Of a DNA stretch of 64,000 nucleotides, positions 12,013 to 23,394 are shown in pieces (position 1 is the stretch's first letter; every line of letters starts with the position of its first letter). The stretch comes from Rhyacophila brunnea (taxonomy: Eukaryota; Arthropoda; Insecta; Trichoptera; Rhyacophilidae). Below the pieces are notes generated by a model. It was not told the origin of the DNA, made no database searches, and saw only the letters and a program-made list of their open reading frames with translations. Made by a program: the position numbers and the translations under genes. The DNA lies in contig JAGYXB010000815.1 in NCBI GenBank assembly GCA_022495005.1, positions 310,001-374,000 on the forward strand. The letters run 5' to 3'.

Positions 12013-12158
12013 CAAACTTATCTGAAGAATTGATGGGGGAGCCACAGTCGAAAACTACCCAACCAAGACTCGCAACTGGACAGAATCTGACATTCCGTCC
12101 GGCGTCCATATTATGGAAGTCCGTAGTTCCATTTTTGATCGTTCTTCAGATAAGTTTG
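12013..12158. mobile_element. TA-type MITE (family T), copy 2
   Basis: CAAACTTATCTGAAGAA at the left and TTCTTCAGATAAGTTTG at the right are perfect inverted ends. The element is flanked by TA on both sides (12011-12012, 12159-12160). The internal sequence (GAAAACTACCCAA, AAGACTCGCAACTGGACA) is shared with the other T copies. 146 bp, non-coding. Confidence 0.85.
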
Positions 12159-12160
12159 TA

Positions 12161-15100
12161 GGACTGTACTTGCTGTGCTACCACCGCCATATTGTAAAAT
12201 GGCATACGATTTTTTTTTTTTTTTGCCATATCTTATTAGCACCTGAAAATATAAGTTGGAGTTAGTTGAGTACATAGCTGGGAAGTGTGATTAAACACAG
12301 TTTTTACGCCGACCACATTACAACTACAACTGTGGACCAGGTGCGTTTTCTATGGGTACACTACACTACCCATGTCCATAAACGTGGAATTTAGCGATCT
12401 TCATCGGTCTTCGAGCTATAATTACTGAAGAGTGAAGCACGCGTAATGTTCGATCAATAGAAATTAATGTAGGTACATGCGGCGCAGGTGAGATATCTAC
12501 AGATAATGATTCTTTACACAGAATACATTGAAGTTATCTCGGAAACATAATGAAATGGTGTTATTAAGTGTTATGGAGTTAAGTAAATAGAATAGATATG
12601 CAGAAATCGCTCTGAACTGTTGAACAACAAGTTTGTGTCGCTCACTTTATTGTAATTGTTCAACGATTGTCGTTGATGGCCACCCTATGCATTTAGCACA
12701 GGCAGACGCGAATGCGACGCTAGATTATTTAGTTAAAACAGCGCCGAAGAAAGACAATTTGTTTTTTTTCTTCGGCAAATTGGTTAGTGATAAGTTGTTA
12801 ACCAATACTGTCCATTATTTAAGTCGACATACATTAGAAAGTTTACCAGTCATGCATTAATATGTCTATATGACTATAATATTTGTGTACCCTGTATACA
12901 CATATTATAATATGTACAATGTAAGCTGCAAATTGCAGCAATTGTATTCGCCTGTAATTGTATTTGTGTTATTGAAAGGTATTTGATTTCATAAAATTAG
13001 ATCGGACAATCTTCAAAGCGTCTGATTTTGACAAGTCAGGCGTAGAGAAAAGTCAGTGATACTAACATTATATTATTCTTAATATATTTTTTTAAATGAA
13101 GATTTACAAAATGTTTCCACTGCCAAGTAAACAAAATTAGTACATATCCTAATGGAGGTAGTTTTCCAAACTAATTATATAAAAAAAAACTTAGGTAGGC
13201 AAAGCGGATTCCGAAGATATTCATCGATTTACCGATCCAAGCATTGCTGAATTGTAAAATTCAAATAGTAAAAAATATATGGGTATTCTGCGCTGGTAGA
13301 ATTTTTTCCCTTTTCGCGTCGATAAATGCGTTCCATCTGCCATTTTATGCACATAACTCCTTAAGATCTTTGACATAATCAAATAGCCCAAACTAATTAT
13401 TTTGTCGTAGAGTCTCCGTCACGTAACCTTGCCATTTGGAATAGATATAAACGTGAATAAACCAATCGAGTGCTTGAAATTTACTAATACATTCATACGG
13501 TAGCGTATACACACAAATCCTTGTCACTGTGTACAATGGTAATGTTACGTGGAGGATAGTATACCAAATCCCTTGTGGTTGGAAACAGCATGCAATCATT
13601 TCAATTAAGATAGGTTTACGTTGAGTTTGCGATTTTTTATTAACTTTTTCGTAATAAAACAGATTACATTGTTACAGAGCACATTTAAGCGTACCTACAT
13701 CCGACTTTGGTTGTAGGTAGCCCAAATAGCATCGTGTTATTTTTAATTTTGTAAAGTTCCGTTAATACTATACGGTACGCGAATTAAAACGAAACTACGT
13801 TCGACACAATCGCTCCTCAATGGTACTAGAGAATACTTGTCTTATAAATATAATGCTTACTTCCTGTATTCAATTTCATTTGATACCAATAGGCCTTTCG
13901 TTGGATAACATAACTGATATGTATAGCTATTATAGGTACAGCAGGTATGGCCAATAGGTCGATTACAACGTTAATGTTTGATCGATCGCAACAATTTCCC
14001 TAGTTTTTCATCACTTTTTTTGCGTGCTTGGTTATATAATTAACCCCTGTTTAATAAATAGATTAACAGATTTTACAAATATAAATAGTTTTTTTTTAAT
14101 ATTTAACGGCCCACATGCTCAGCGTAGGACAAAATGGAGCTTTTATGGTATTTTCAGAGCATAACCCTGGACATTCCTAAAACGTTGTAGATAATCTATT
14201 TATATAATTTTGAAGCCTTATTATCCTTTATATTTATTTTAAACATTTCATGACTGCATAAAGTATTTTTATTATATAAAATAGTATTCTTTTAAACCTC
14301 TCGATCTAATGTTTTAGAATATAGTCATATTTCAGTACGTCCATGTGAAGTGGTGTTAAGATTTTTTAGTTTTATTAATTTTTAAACGCATTTACAAAAC
14401 CATTAGCAAAATTAATGTTAGCATTATATAGTGACATACCTATTTACGATAAAGAAATATATTTCATAATCTTTTTGATCCCAGATTTGACAAGAATTAG
14501 GCAGTTTATTATTCAAAAATGGGCACGATTAACACATTTGAAGATATTTATAAAGATACTGATTATAAGCTATGTCTTTGACCATTAAAATGTGATTAAC
14601 ATCTTACGAATAATGCTTTGCTTTATAATAATTATTGACCTAAGAATAAGGTAGTGTTTTTTGAAATACGCCATTTATATTGGCATTTTCCAGTGGCTAA
14701 GCTACAACATACGGCCGTAGCCATAAATTGATAAACGATAAATGAAGAAGGGAGTAAGATCATGTTAACGCGCGTGTTTGAACACGTACCTAACCGATTT
14801 TTTTTTAACGGTACATGTTCAAACACGCGGTCGATAGCATTAATATTACATATTTTTAAGTTCTAAATGCGTTCTTTACTCATTTATCTTACGATTATAG
14901 TTACTTTTAAGCGAAAAGTCGACCACACCAACAAACGACTTGGATTAGCCAACAAGCCCGAAATTCACCTGTTGTAAAAAATCTTTTCACCTGCCTTCTC
15001 AGTAAGGTAACAAATAATCCATAGAGACATTGTTACGTCGAAAGTTTTGCATAATAATACGGTATGCATGTAATAATAATATTATGTATGGCATTACACG

Positions 15101-15800
15101 CCTTTTAGTTTTAGTAGTCATGGTATTATTAATTGTTAATCCCTAGATAGACATGCCTGTTGCTACGCCATAGCATTCACTAGTTTTGCATACAATGTGT
15201 ATCATGTGCTTGAAAGTACGACACGAGTATCGCTCGCTATTAAATTATCACTGGCATGTGTGACACGGGATGAATATTGGTCGGTTGCAACCATTGATAT
15301 ACAACTAGATGAGGAGTTCCCATACAAGTGTCATTTTAAAAATGTACCACAAAATAAAAAAGAAGATATTACGAATATCGTCTTATAATATTTCCTTGTA
15401 GGTATAATGCGTTAAGACCGTTAACATGGATTCCCGAATTTCACCAGTATTGCCCTGGCTGTAAAACTAAATTTGCGTTCTTGGAATAGTGACCCTAATG
15501 GTGTCTGCAACCCAAAGCTTGCAAGCTACCAAAAATTCATGACTGAGCGGACAGAGCAAGTCGTCATCCGCTGACTATTAGTTAGAGTAAGATGCAAGCT
15601 AGATCGGGCTTACTCATAATTATTGCCAGGTCGTTTTCGAGACAAATATTAAGTGAGCTTATATCGAGTAAAGTCCGCTGATATTAAAACAGTAAGTTTT
15701 AACACTGGCCGAGTCGCTGAAAATCGGGCGTCATTTTAAGAAGCATATGATTCATCCAGTAGTATATCAATGGTTGCAACACAATATGTATATTATAATA
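12161..15800. other. Intergenic DNA, no firm gene
   Basis: AT-rich. The only marked structure is the hairpin at 14771-14829. A 63-codon frame ending at 15388 has a final stretch (VATIDIQLDEEFPYKCHF) that reads like protein. I see no convincing splice acceptor or family match for it, and I do not call it a gene. A short frame ending at 12860 is equally unsupported. Confidence 0.4.
14771..14829. repeat. Hairpin with 20-bp arms
   Basis: CGCGTGTTTGAACACGTACC (14771-14790) pairs with GGTACATGTTCAAACACGCG (14810-14829) at 19 of 20 positions around a loop of 19 bases that includes a T run. It may be the remnant of a foldback element. Confidence 0.85.
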
Positions 15801-16622
15801 GCAGGCATGTCCAACTACAAGTAGGCTGTGATCGACTATCCAGTATCAAAATTGACAGTTATTTACCATACTCTCTCATTGTCATCTTTCAACTTGAACA
15901 AACAACATAATACATTTGGCAGAGGACGCGAAGTGTTACAAATCATAGACTCCAACTGCGGACAGCAGGCATGTCCAACCTCAGGTGGGATGTGATCAGT
16001 GACGTCCCTAGACAAAATGCCGCCGCTAGGTAGCGCCAAAATGCCGCCCCATTTTGTATCATCCTTTCATTACTCCAATATCTAAGAAACGTGTTTAATC
16101 TAATTTAAATGTCATCTCTGCTTCAATAGACAATATTGCGGGTCCACGGTTTCAGATACATTAAAAAATATACCTGTCCGACAATTTCCAAAACTCGCGA
16201 GTGATAAGTATAGTGCAAAAAATATTTGGATAAATTTTAAATTAGGTAATTATATACGTACCTATAATTCAAATGTAATTCGAAAATCTGCACGTGTTAT
16301 GCTGCTCATAAAGGATACGACGTCCAAGGACAACGGAAGTAAACTAAATATCGCAAACCCAACAAAAAAAAATACAGTCCTGTTAACCTTTTATGTCAAT
16401 TAATACATTTTGTTTCCAACGAGTGAGCTCAATTTTTGAAAATTTTGAATGAAAAATTTAGGTAGCTATTTCTATGTATACCTAATGATTTTCCTCGATT
16501 TGCCGCCCGCAAGCGGCACTCAATCTGCTTAACCCCACGGGACGTCACTGGATGTGATCGACTATCTAGTCTTAAACCTGGCAGTGATCTACCATATTCT
16601 CTTATTGTCATTTTTCAAATTG
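15801..16622 (+). repeat. Tandem pair of a 100-bp repeat, second copy split by a hAT element
   Basis: The unit GCAGGCATGTCCAAC...TGTGATCGACTATC...TACCATA.TCTC.TATTGTCAT occurs at about 15801-15900. It occurs again as 15966-15996 plus 16559-16622. The second copy is interrupted by the element at 15997-16550, so the two halves restore the unit when that insertion is removed. Confidence 0.75.
15997..16550. mobile_element. hAT-like non-autonomous element (family D), copy 1
   Basis: Begins CAGTGACGTCCCTAG and ends GGGACGTCACTG. It is flanked by the perfect octamer GATGTGAT at 15989-15996 and 16551-16558. 554 bp with no transposase. An inverted-orientation relative is at 37581-38179. Both carry GGCGGCATTTT-type sequence near one end and GCCGCCC or GGGCGGC near the other. 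Confidence 0.9.
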
Positions 16623-16910
16623 ACCCCTGACTACTACACCAGTCAGTTTTTCACAGGCCATAGTGAATTCGCTGCCAAGCTTTACGAGCTTGGACTCGTT
16701 ACCCGGCCAACATGTCCATGTGGCGGAAAACTGCAGGATACAAACCACACTATCTGGGAATGTCCGATAATGTGCACCGACAGGGAAGAGATGCTTAAGT
16801 CGTTCCAACGAGCTGTTGCGTCCGACCTGGTCGCCACAAAGACCAATTATAGTGCATTACAAAAAATGCGGCGTCTTATTGCGGACGTGAAGATCTTTTC
16901 ACATAGTTTT
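16623..16910 (+). pseudogene. 3' fragment of a non-LTR retrotransposon ORF2
   Basis: The frame reads through PDYYTSQFFTGHSEFAAKLY, then a zinc-knuckle-like C-x-C-G...DTNHTIWECP block, then an amphipathic tail. The pattern Q(F/L)xTGHG..xxYL followed by CxCG...ETxxHxxxxCP is characteristic of the C-terminal end of R1/I/Jockey-type ORF2 proteins, downstream of the reverse transcriptase. The RT and endonuclease parts are missing, so this is a 5'-truncated copy. It starts right after a TTTCAAATTG junction with the flanking repeat. The frame stays open to a stop at 17025, but the part after about 16910 looks non-coding. Confidence 0.7.
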
Positions 16911-17126
16911 TGTATGTCCGTATTATTTACTTACCTTGGTTTTTGTATTATATTTATAATTAAATTAATTTTATTTTATGTTAGTTCTCCACGCTTTTCT
17001 CTCCTATGGCATGTTTTATTAACTTAAGTCAACTCAGTCAAAGCTCACTTGAGAGCGTGGCGGCTTCATTAATTGTTATCTGCTCCTGAGACATTAACAG
17101 GCGTAAAAAACTGCGGATGCTTCACA

Positions 17127-17181
17127 TCAAACGTAGGGACTCGTGATACGCTCGATTAAGACCGAGTATGGTGCCGGGTGG
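17127..17181 (+). repeat. Short repeat, inverted partner of 11876-11930
   Basis: CAAACGTAGGGACTCGTGAT...GACCGAGTATGGTGCCGGG is the reverse complement of the block at 11876-11930 with several mismatches. It lies 3' of the LINE fragment but need not belong to it. Confidence 0.6.
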
Positions 17182-17745
17182 GTTGGTTTGGAGGGATCTA
17201 TGTTTGTGTTGTTATTTTGTTAAATATCGCGTGAATCATTTTCACGACGAACGGAAAATTTACTATTTCGAACATTATAATTAAAGCGATCGATGAAAAT
17301 TATATGGAAAAGCTATTCATACAGTACACAATGTTTCTTTTCTTTGCGCCATCCATTTGAAAAGAGAAAATGGACATGATAATGTCTTGCCTGCAAAAGT
17401 ATTTATTATACAACACGACGTATCTCACGACATTCGTTCATTCTACTTGTGTTTACGGGAAAATTCCTTAATCGGTATGTTGAGATTCGGAAAACGTCTG
17501 CGATCTGAATCGTTGAATGTGTAAATATGTAAAACTTACATTCTTTGCTTGAGATGACTATAATACCTATCGATTGTATTGTGCAGTAAGACGGAACCCC
17601 ACGACGGGTGTACTTGACAAATATTTTCTCATTGGTTACCAGTGAATATCAAAGAAAATATAAATATAGACTCGAGTATAAATGGAAATGTTACAAATTA
17701 TTCACTAGTGAACTTGTAAGACTAGGTAAGTATAATAGTCATTTG

Positions 17746-18107
17746 CATGGTCCCCATAAGGGGGGGGGGGGGGCTGACAGGTCCGGCGTGATGAGCCGAC
17801 CATACCGAGATAAACACAGATCATTTGCTCCAATGGTAAAAAATGCCGCTATTTTCCGTTGATGATATTAATAATTAAGACTATTTGGTTGTGCGGTGCA
17901 ATTTTTTACTGTGTGCCGATACTCAACAACTCCATAATTCAAATGGATGCAAGTACATATTAAAAATATAAAAAAATGCTAAAAATACACCATTAAATTT
18001 GCATAACGCCACTGCAGCGCGTCACACTGACTTTACCCTTAGCGATAGGTATGGGGGCCCGCCAAACATCCTAGCCTGGGGGCCCGCTTCAGGATGTGGG
18101 GGCCATG
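17746..18107. mobile_element. hAT-like MITE (family G), copy 1
   Basis: Starts CATGGTCCCCATAAGG and ends GGATGTGGGGGCCATG. It is flanked by the perfect 8-bp duplication GTCATTTG (17738-17745 and 18108-18115). 362 bp. It contains a G run at 17761-17774 that is likely to vary in length. Family members are at 19537-19945, 33565-34140 and 39113-39564, with a partial copy near 29935-30095. No ORF of note. Confidence 0.9.
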
Positions 18108-18675
18108 GTCATTTGTCTATAGAAATGCGATTCCTGTGATTATTTTATATTGTTTCTATTTACATTAATTAAGCCTCTTGCTCGGAGAGGCTTTGACTAT
18201 GTCTGTTTTTCTGTCAAAACTATCGATGTTCACGCTAAGTTTATATTATTATGTTTATAGTACGTACATCAGTCGTGGGATTCCGCCATTCAGCAGTTCG
18301 TGTTGCTTAAGTCAACTGGTATGCAAGTTACCATTTTACTAGCCACCTACTCGTCACTGATGTGCTTTTTGCTGGAATGTGTAATGTGTATCAGATGCAT
18401 TAGTCCGTTTCTAAAACGTGATATTATCGTCAACATGTCGTGACATTTCAAAGAGATTCCGGAGTAAAAATGAAAATTGCCCGCTTCCTTATTAATTCTC
18501 ATTGTTTGCAATGAATTCTAGACGCCGCTTAACAGTGGTGGGATTGCAAACTAAATTAACGTAATATTATGAATAATTACATGGAAAACGTTTGAGTTTG
18601 ATATTATTATCATGCGTCCGTAGTGTAAAATATGTATCTTGTTACATAGGTCAATTAAACAAGTACTGTCAATAT

Positions 18676-18960
18676 ATCTAGCTTAGCCGGCTCTCACATC
18701 TAAACTCACCGCCTCTGCCGCACAGCCATAAATCAAACCTTCCAAGAACGTCGATCTGGTGATGCATAATATGAAGACCGCACATCTATTCAGCGACAGT
18801 CGCACGTAACCTTTGAAACGTATAGATATTTGGATGCGGCGATCGGCGAGCCGGTATTGGAATGACCAATTCGTAGGTGTTCGTATGCGTCCTGGCGTAT
18901 TCGACTTGCAGCCCGAAAACCATGCAACTTGTCGATTGCAACAGTAGAAGTTTTTTTCAA
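18676..18960. repeat. Possible degenerate MITE
   Basis: GC-richer than its surroundings. It starts GCCGGCTCTCACATCTAAAC and ends with TTGCAGCCCGAAAACCATGC...GTTGCAATCGACAAG-like sequence (either strand). This layout is common in insect MITEs, but I do not find a matching second end. A 98-codon frame on the - strand covers it and looks like a by-product of composition rather than a gene. Confidence 0.3.
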
Positions 18961-19306
18961 ACAAAAAAGTCACATTCAACCATTCTGCGGAGCTTGTGAA
19001 TAACGATTATGTCACATCGACGTACTCGACAGGTTGCAGACGAGACGAGTTTTGATGTGAGATACGGCTTAGGTTTAAGGTCGACATACACTTTTTTATT
19101 CCCTAGTAGGTAAACTTTTGTTTTTGCACAAATCCAAAATGGCGCGGCGCACTTTTCCCTTTCACCACCCGCCATATTTCCACACCCATTATGCAATCAT
19201 ATACCGAGATGTACCTAACGAAACTGAATTGCTTTAAAAATCGTGCTGGGAATAAATACCACACGAACAACCCTCTAAGAGTTTGATTGGCACGCATACT
19301 ATAGGT

Positions 19307-20155
19307 CAGGGTTTCTCAAACCTTTTCTGCAATGGAGCATTTCGCAAACCCGGAAATTTTAACGGAACACTTAGTTCATTTTGTAGGTTATTTATTGGCG
19401 AAGCTAACCATTCTGCCAATTTTGGCAACTGTCGTTAAACTGACAAGACTTGTCATCCGGTCAGTTAAAAACAATATACCCCATCTTTTTCATGCGCACG
19501 GTGTGAGAAAAGATGGTCCTCCGTCTGCACCTAGATCATGGCCCGCACATCCCGAAGCGGCCCCCTAGGCTAGAATCTTTGGCTGCCCCCCTACTTATCG
19601 CTAAGGTTAAAGGCAATGTGATGATCAACAGTTGCATATTCCAAATGGTGTTAATTAAGGATATTTTTAGCGATTTTTTGTATTTTTAATACACCCACTA
19701 GTATGTTGATATGCACAATAATGGACATGTCAAATATCGACAATAATCAAGAATTGTAAGCATGGCAAAACCACATATCATTAAATGTTAGTATGCTTAA
19801 AGTGAAACATTTTTTTTACTATTAGTGCATGTTTGGGATGTGTGTTTATCTCACTTGGCTGGTCGATCTCTCATGCCGGGCCCCTCCCCATAAGCCCAGG
19901 CCCCCAGGCTAGACGCTTTTCAGCCCCTCCCTGTTGAGAGCCATGACCTATCTAGATACTTGACGTCATAAACATCAGTGGAGATTGATCATCACTCGCC
20001 TTTCAACATGAAGTAGATTCTTTAATTATTTTAGTTTTACTTATTTTACTTCTACTTAGTAGAAGATCTTTAAATGTGTTGCAGTGTATAACACCTTTCC
20101 AAATGGTCGCGGAACACCTATTCAGGTTCGGCGGAACATAGTTTGGGAAACCCTG
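19307..20155. mobile_element. hAT-like element (family H) hosting a nested MITE
   Basis: Left end CAGGGTTTCTCAAACC and right end AGTTTGGGAAACCCTG form TIRs. Flanking octamers CTATAGGT (19299-19306) and CTATCGGT (20156-20163) match at 7 of 8 positions. A family-G element (19537-19945) sits inside. The remaining 440 bp include GGAACAC(C/T)TA near both ends and no transposase. Confidence 0.85.
19537..19945. mobile_element. hAT-like MITE (family G), copy 2, nested in 19307-20155
   Basis: Starts CATGGCCCGCACATCCCG and ends TGTTGAGAGCCATG, as in other G copies. Flanks ACCTAGAT and ACCTATCT agree at 6 of 8, so the duplication has decayed or the ends are slightly off. Internal sequence (CTTATCGCTAAGGTTAAAGG, TTCCAAATGGTG) matches 39113-39564. 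Confidence 0.75.
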
Positions 20156-20214
20156 CTATCGGTTATATTATTATGTAACTATCAAAGTGACAAAATTAGA
20201 AGAACGACGACGCG

Positions 20215-20345
20215 ACGGGGGGAGACCACGACTCCAGAAGCTGGATAGAGCGGAAAAGAATCGGAAGACTATCGGTTAGTCCAGCTTTCGATCAAAGTCT
20301 ATGGAGAGACGATTGTAGAGAATGATTTTGAAGGCGGCCGGGCCC
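20215..20345 (+). pseudogene. Possible LINE C-terminal remnant
   Basis: GC-richer island. Broken frames give basic peptides (for example RRRDGGRPRLQKLDRAEKN) followed by a MERRL...GRAHPGL-like ending. This resembles the tail of RTE-type reverse transcriptase ORFs. The frame is interrupted and the resemblance is by eye only. Confidence 0.25.
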
Positions 20346-20387
20346 ACCCCGGGCTATAGTGTCATTAATCATAATATGCAAGTTATT

Positions 20388-20640
20388 TTACCACGTTTTT
20401 ATTAGCTCGTATTCTTGTTTGTCCAGTACAATTTTTTTCTTGTTTGTCCATTACAAATCTTGCAATTGATTTTTAACTAACTTCCCGACTAGCTAGACAT
20501 TTGAAACTTTTAGAATATATCAGAACACGATAACAATACATTATTTTAATACTTTTAGCCATCTTTAAGCAGAATTGAATTCTGTTTTGTATGGAAAGTT
20601 ATTTCGGAAAAAAATCGTAAAAATTCAACACTATTGTGTG
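20388..20640 (-). repeat. Interspersed repeat family L, copy D
   Basis: In reverse orientation it begins CGTTTTTATTAGCTCGTATT, then CTTGTTTGTCC (twice), TTTTTAACTAACTTCCCGAC and TTTTAGCCATCTTTAAGCAG. It stops before the TAGTTGCTAGG block of the longer copies. Confidence 0.7.
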
Positions 20641-21397
20641 TAATTTGTGGTATATAAAAAGTTTTTTTTTATCTTATATATTATGATTCATATCCCATTT
20701 ATAGTGTTAAACAATAAATTTGATTCGATGACAATATATAATTGACCTAACATATTTATATTAAGTATCATTTTTTTCTCGATGTGCTTCGCCCCAATAG
20801 TGTGCCGCTTGTGTATCCTTAATTGCCTACCCCCGTTGTGCCTATTTCGACGTGCCCAATCTGTACATTCCAAGAAAATTTCACTGCAGAAGTCCATAAA
20901 ATAGTTTAGTTTTTACTTTAATTCAACGACATGTTGGATTAATTTATTTGTATTTTTGAAAGGAGGTTATTAGGGGTGTCATCGAAGTCGCGTGTGAAGA
21001 TGGTAGGTACTAATAAACCGCCACTCCTACCCCTGACGAATACGGGGGAAAATCGCAGAAGATAGGAGTTGAATGTCTTTTGGTGGAGGGAGTTGCTTCA
21101 GGGTGAAAATTGTTAAACTGATTTATTAACAAAATATAAATTACAAAGATGACTATAGTTTAGTATGTTTGATTACATGTGTGTGGGGAAAATTATTTAG
21201 TTACGAACGTTCTTGGTTCAAGAGGGTTGTCGGAGCTGAATTCAAGAAAACTATTCAAAGTTTAAATCAGGGTGAATTGTTAACCCGGAGTAAACGTCAT
21301 CCGAAATTTGTGGCGAATCGATTTGATCACTGATATCACGCGCGGAGAGCGTGCAGATGGGTGCCGTCACAAAAAGAGGGTGTTAGTAGGTAACGAA

Positions 21398-21958
21398 CAG
21401 TGGCGAAGGGTGGAGGTAGGCTGTTAAGATCCGCCATAAATAGTGCACATTAAACTTTATAAGTCATACATATTTTGTCTTCGTTGAAATAGGACTACAA
21501 TTTACAGATGGTGTTTGTTATTTCTTTTTAAATACAATTAAACCCTGCGAAACCAAGACGTAATAGATAATAGTAAAAAAATACTCGTAAGTATATATAT
21601 AAAATATCTAAAATTATGCAATTAAAACATACACAACTTTGGATATTTTATATTTATATAGAATAATCTTTTTTATCAATTATAGTTTGAGGGCTTAATG
21701 GATTCAAATAAAATGAACCAACAATAAGTGTAATATGTTTTTTTAATCCAACGAAAACAAATACCTATGTATGAATGAAAAAGTGTGCACAATTTTGTCG
21801 TATGGTTTGGTTAGGCAGGGTTTAATTGATGTTTTAAAAACAACACCATCTGTAAATTGTAGCCAGAGTTCAATAAAAACAAATATGTATGACTAAAATT
21901 TTTTAATGTGCACTATGTATGGCGAATCTTGACAGCCTACCTCCACCCTTCGCTACTG
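21398..21958. mobile_element. hAT-like non-autonomous element (family E), copy 1
   Basis: Starts CAGTGGCGAAGGGTGGAGG and ends CCTCCACCCTTCGCTACTG, giving TIRs of about 28 bp with one mismatch or indel. Flanks GTAACGAA (21390-21397) and GTAGCGAA (21959-21966) agree at 7 of 8. A second inner pair (ACAATTTACAGATGGTGTT and AACACCATCTGTAAATTGT) makes the whole 561 bp foldback-like. No transposase. Confidence 0.88.
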
Positions 21959-21966
21959 GTAGCGAA

Positions 21967-23394
21967 GAAGGTACAACCACGACATCTTATACTGTATACA
22001 TTGTCCTGTAATTCGACTATCATCAGTCTCATAATATGTGATGCGGTGAAGTGGTGCGGGTTTGTTGGGTAGGGTCATGGCTTGAAGACACCCAACCACC
22101 AAAAAAGCACCTCTTCAATTGATCGAAATCGTAACAGAAGGTCGACAGACTAAAGTTAGTTCGTCGTATTATAGTTCACCGTGATCTCTCGTATCGGAAA
22201 CAGAAAGCCCTATTGACGCGTTGTTTTTAGTGCATTATTTTCTTTTGAAACGTTCAACAATATTTATAAATATTTATAATTTACTCACCTACCTATCTAT
22301 TTTTTTCTCCCCTTTTCCCTTGTATTTTGGTGGGTTGTATTGCGTAGTTTAAGTATTTTATTTAGATATGAATTTGATCTCAATACTGTACGGCCGCGTG
22401 TTTCCAATAATACAGGTGGCGGTGAATTGAACGTAGTTATGGAGAATCTAGCCAGTCCACAATAATGCCGTGCGGAGACAGTGGCACTTTAGCAACAACA
22501 TGATATTAAAAATGTATCTAAAATTGTAAATAGTATTTTATTTCTAGAATATTTTTTTGCGGCTTGGCTATTTTCAGCAGAAGATAGAGAAAACCTTCTC
22601 GCATTTGATCTATATCATATCTCATTTTTTTATTTTTTGTGGACTGGCTACTTTCTGCATAACTATATCCAATTGTTTTGTTTGAATTGCATACGTACAA
22701 TTTTCCGGACATGGTGAAAAGAGTCACAAAATACCTGGGCTAGGGCTGTGGTAATTAATAAAATTTCAGAAATGGCCACAAGTCGTATGTTATTTCATTA
22801 TCTTTTTAATTGTATCTTGACATAATAATGTTCTTTAACTCTTCTTCCATTCTTTTCTTTTTGAAAGCATCGTTCAAAATTATTATGACTAATTCTTGAA
22901 CATACCGATTTCTATACATTTGTGAAAATCTAGTATTTTTTGCCAATCGGTTTATTTTCTTACTCCGCTTTTCAAACGACAGTTGGCAACACTGACCATT
23001 AGATAATATGCGAAGACCAGGAATTTGCGACTTGGAAAGCGAAGTCATTTTCCTCATCTTCTTTTGCTTTATTCCAAGTCGCAGAGATAATATTTTCAAC
23101 TCGTGGTGATATTAATCGACGAAACGTGTTAAGATTCGAACGACCTTTCATCTAAATTAGAAATATTAGAACTGAGTCATAATTATTAATGACTTACAAA
23201 CGTAATAATATCGCACTAAAGTGTGATTGATATATTTTTATCTTTATTACTCCATCCGTTTGTCAAAATCATAATATCTTATAGAATACCAATCATCACG
23301 AAACCCAATTGTCAAAAAACATAATTTAACATACACGACATTTGAATGATATGATTAATTAGGTCTCCATACGTAATTAAATACAATATTATAG
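21967..23394. other. Intergenic DNA without recognised gene
   Basis: AT-rich. Several - strand frames of 60-97 codons are Lys- or Ile-rich translations of A/T-rich DNA without a recognisable motif. No RNA gene or complete mobile element seen. Confidence 0.4.

Noticed and set aside
15197..15388. 63-codon frame with a protein-like end (VATIDIQLDEEFPYKCHF)
   Set aside because: Considered as an exon because of its alternating hydrophobic pattern. It lacks a clear acceptor, homologue or neighbouring exon, so it is only noted in the intergenic entry.
18683..18979. 98-codon frame on the - strand
   Set aside because: It covers a GC-richer, MITE-like repeat. No conserved motif, no splice or start context, and composition follows the repeat.
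22806..23099. 97-codon Lys/Arg-rich frame on the - strand
   Set aside because: Low-complexity basic translation of A/T-rich DNA. No motif and no start or splice context.
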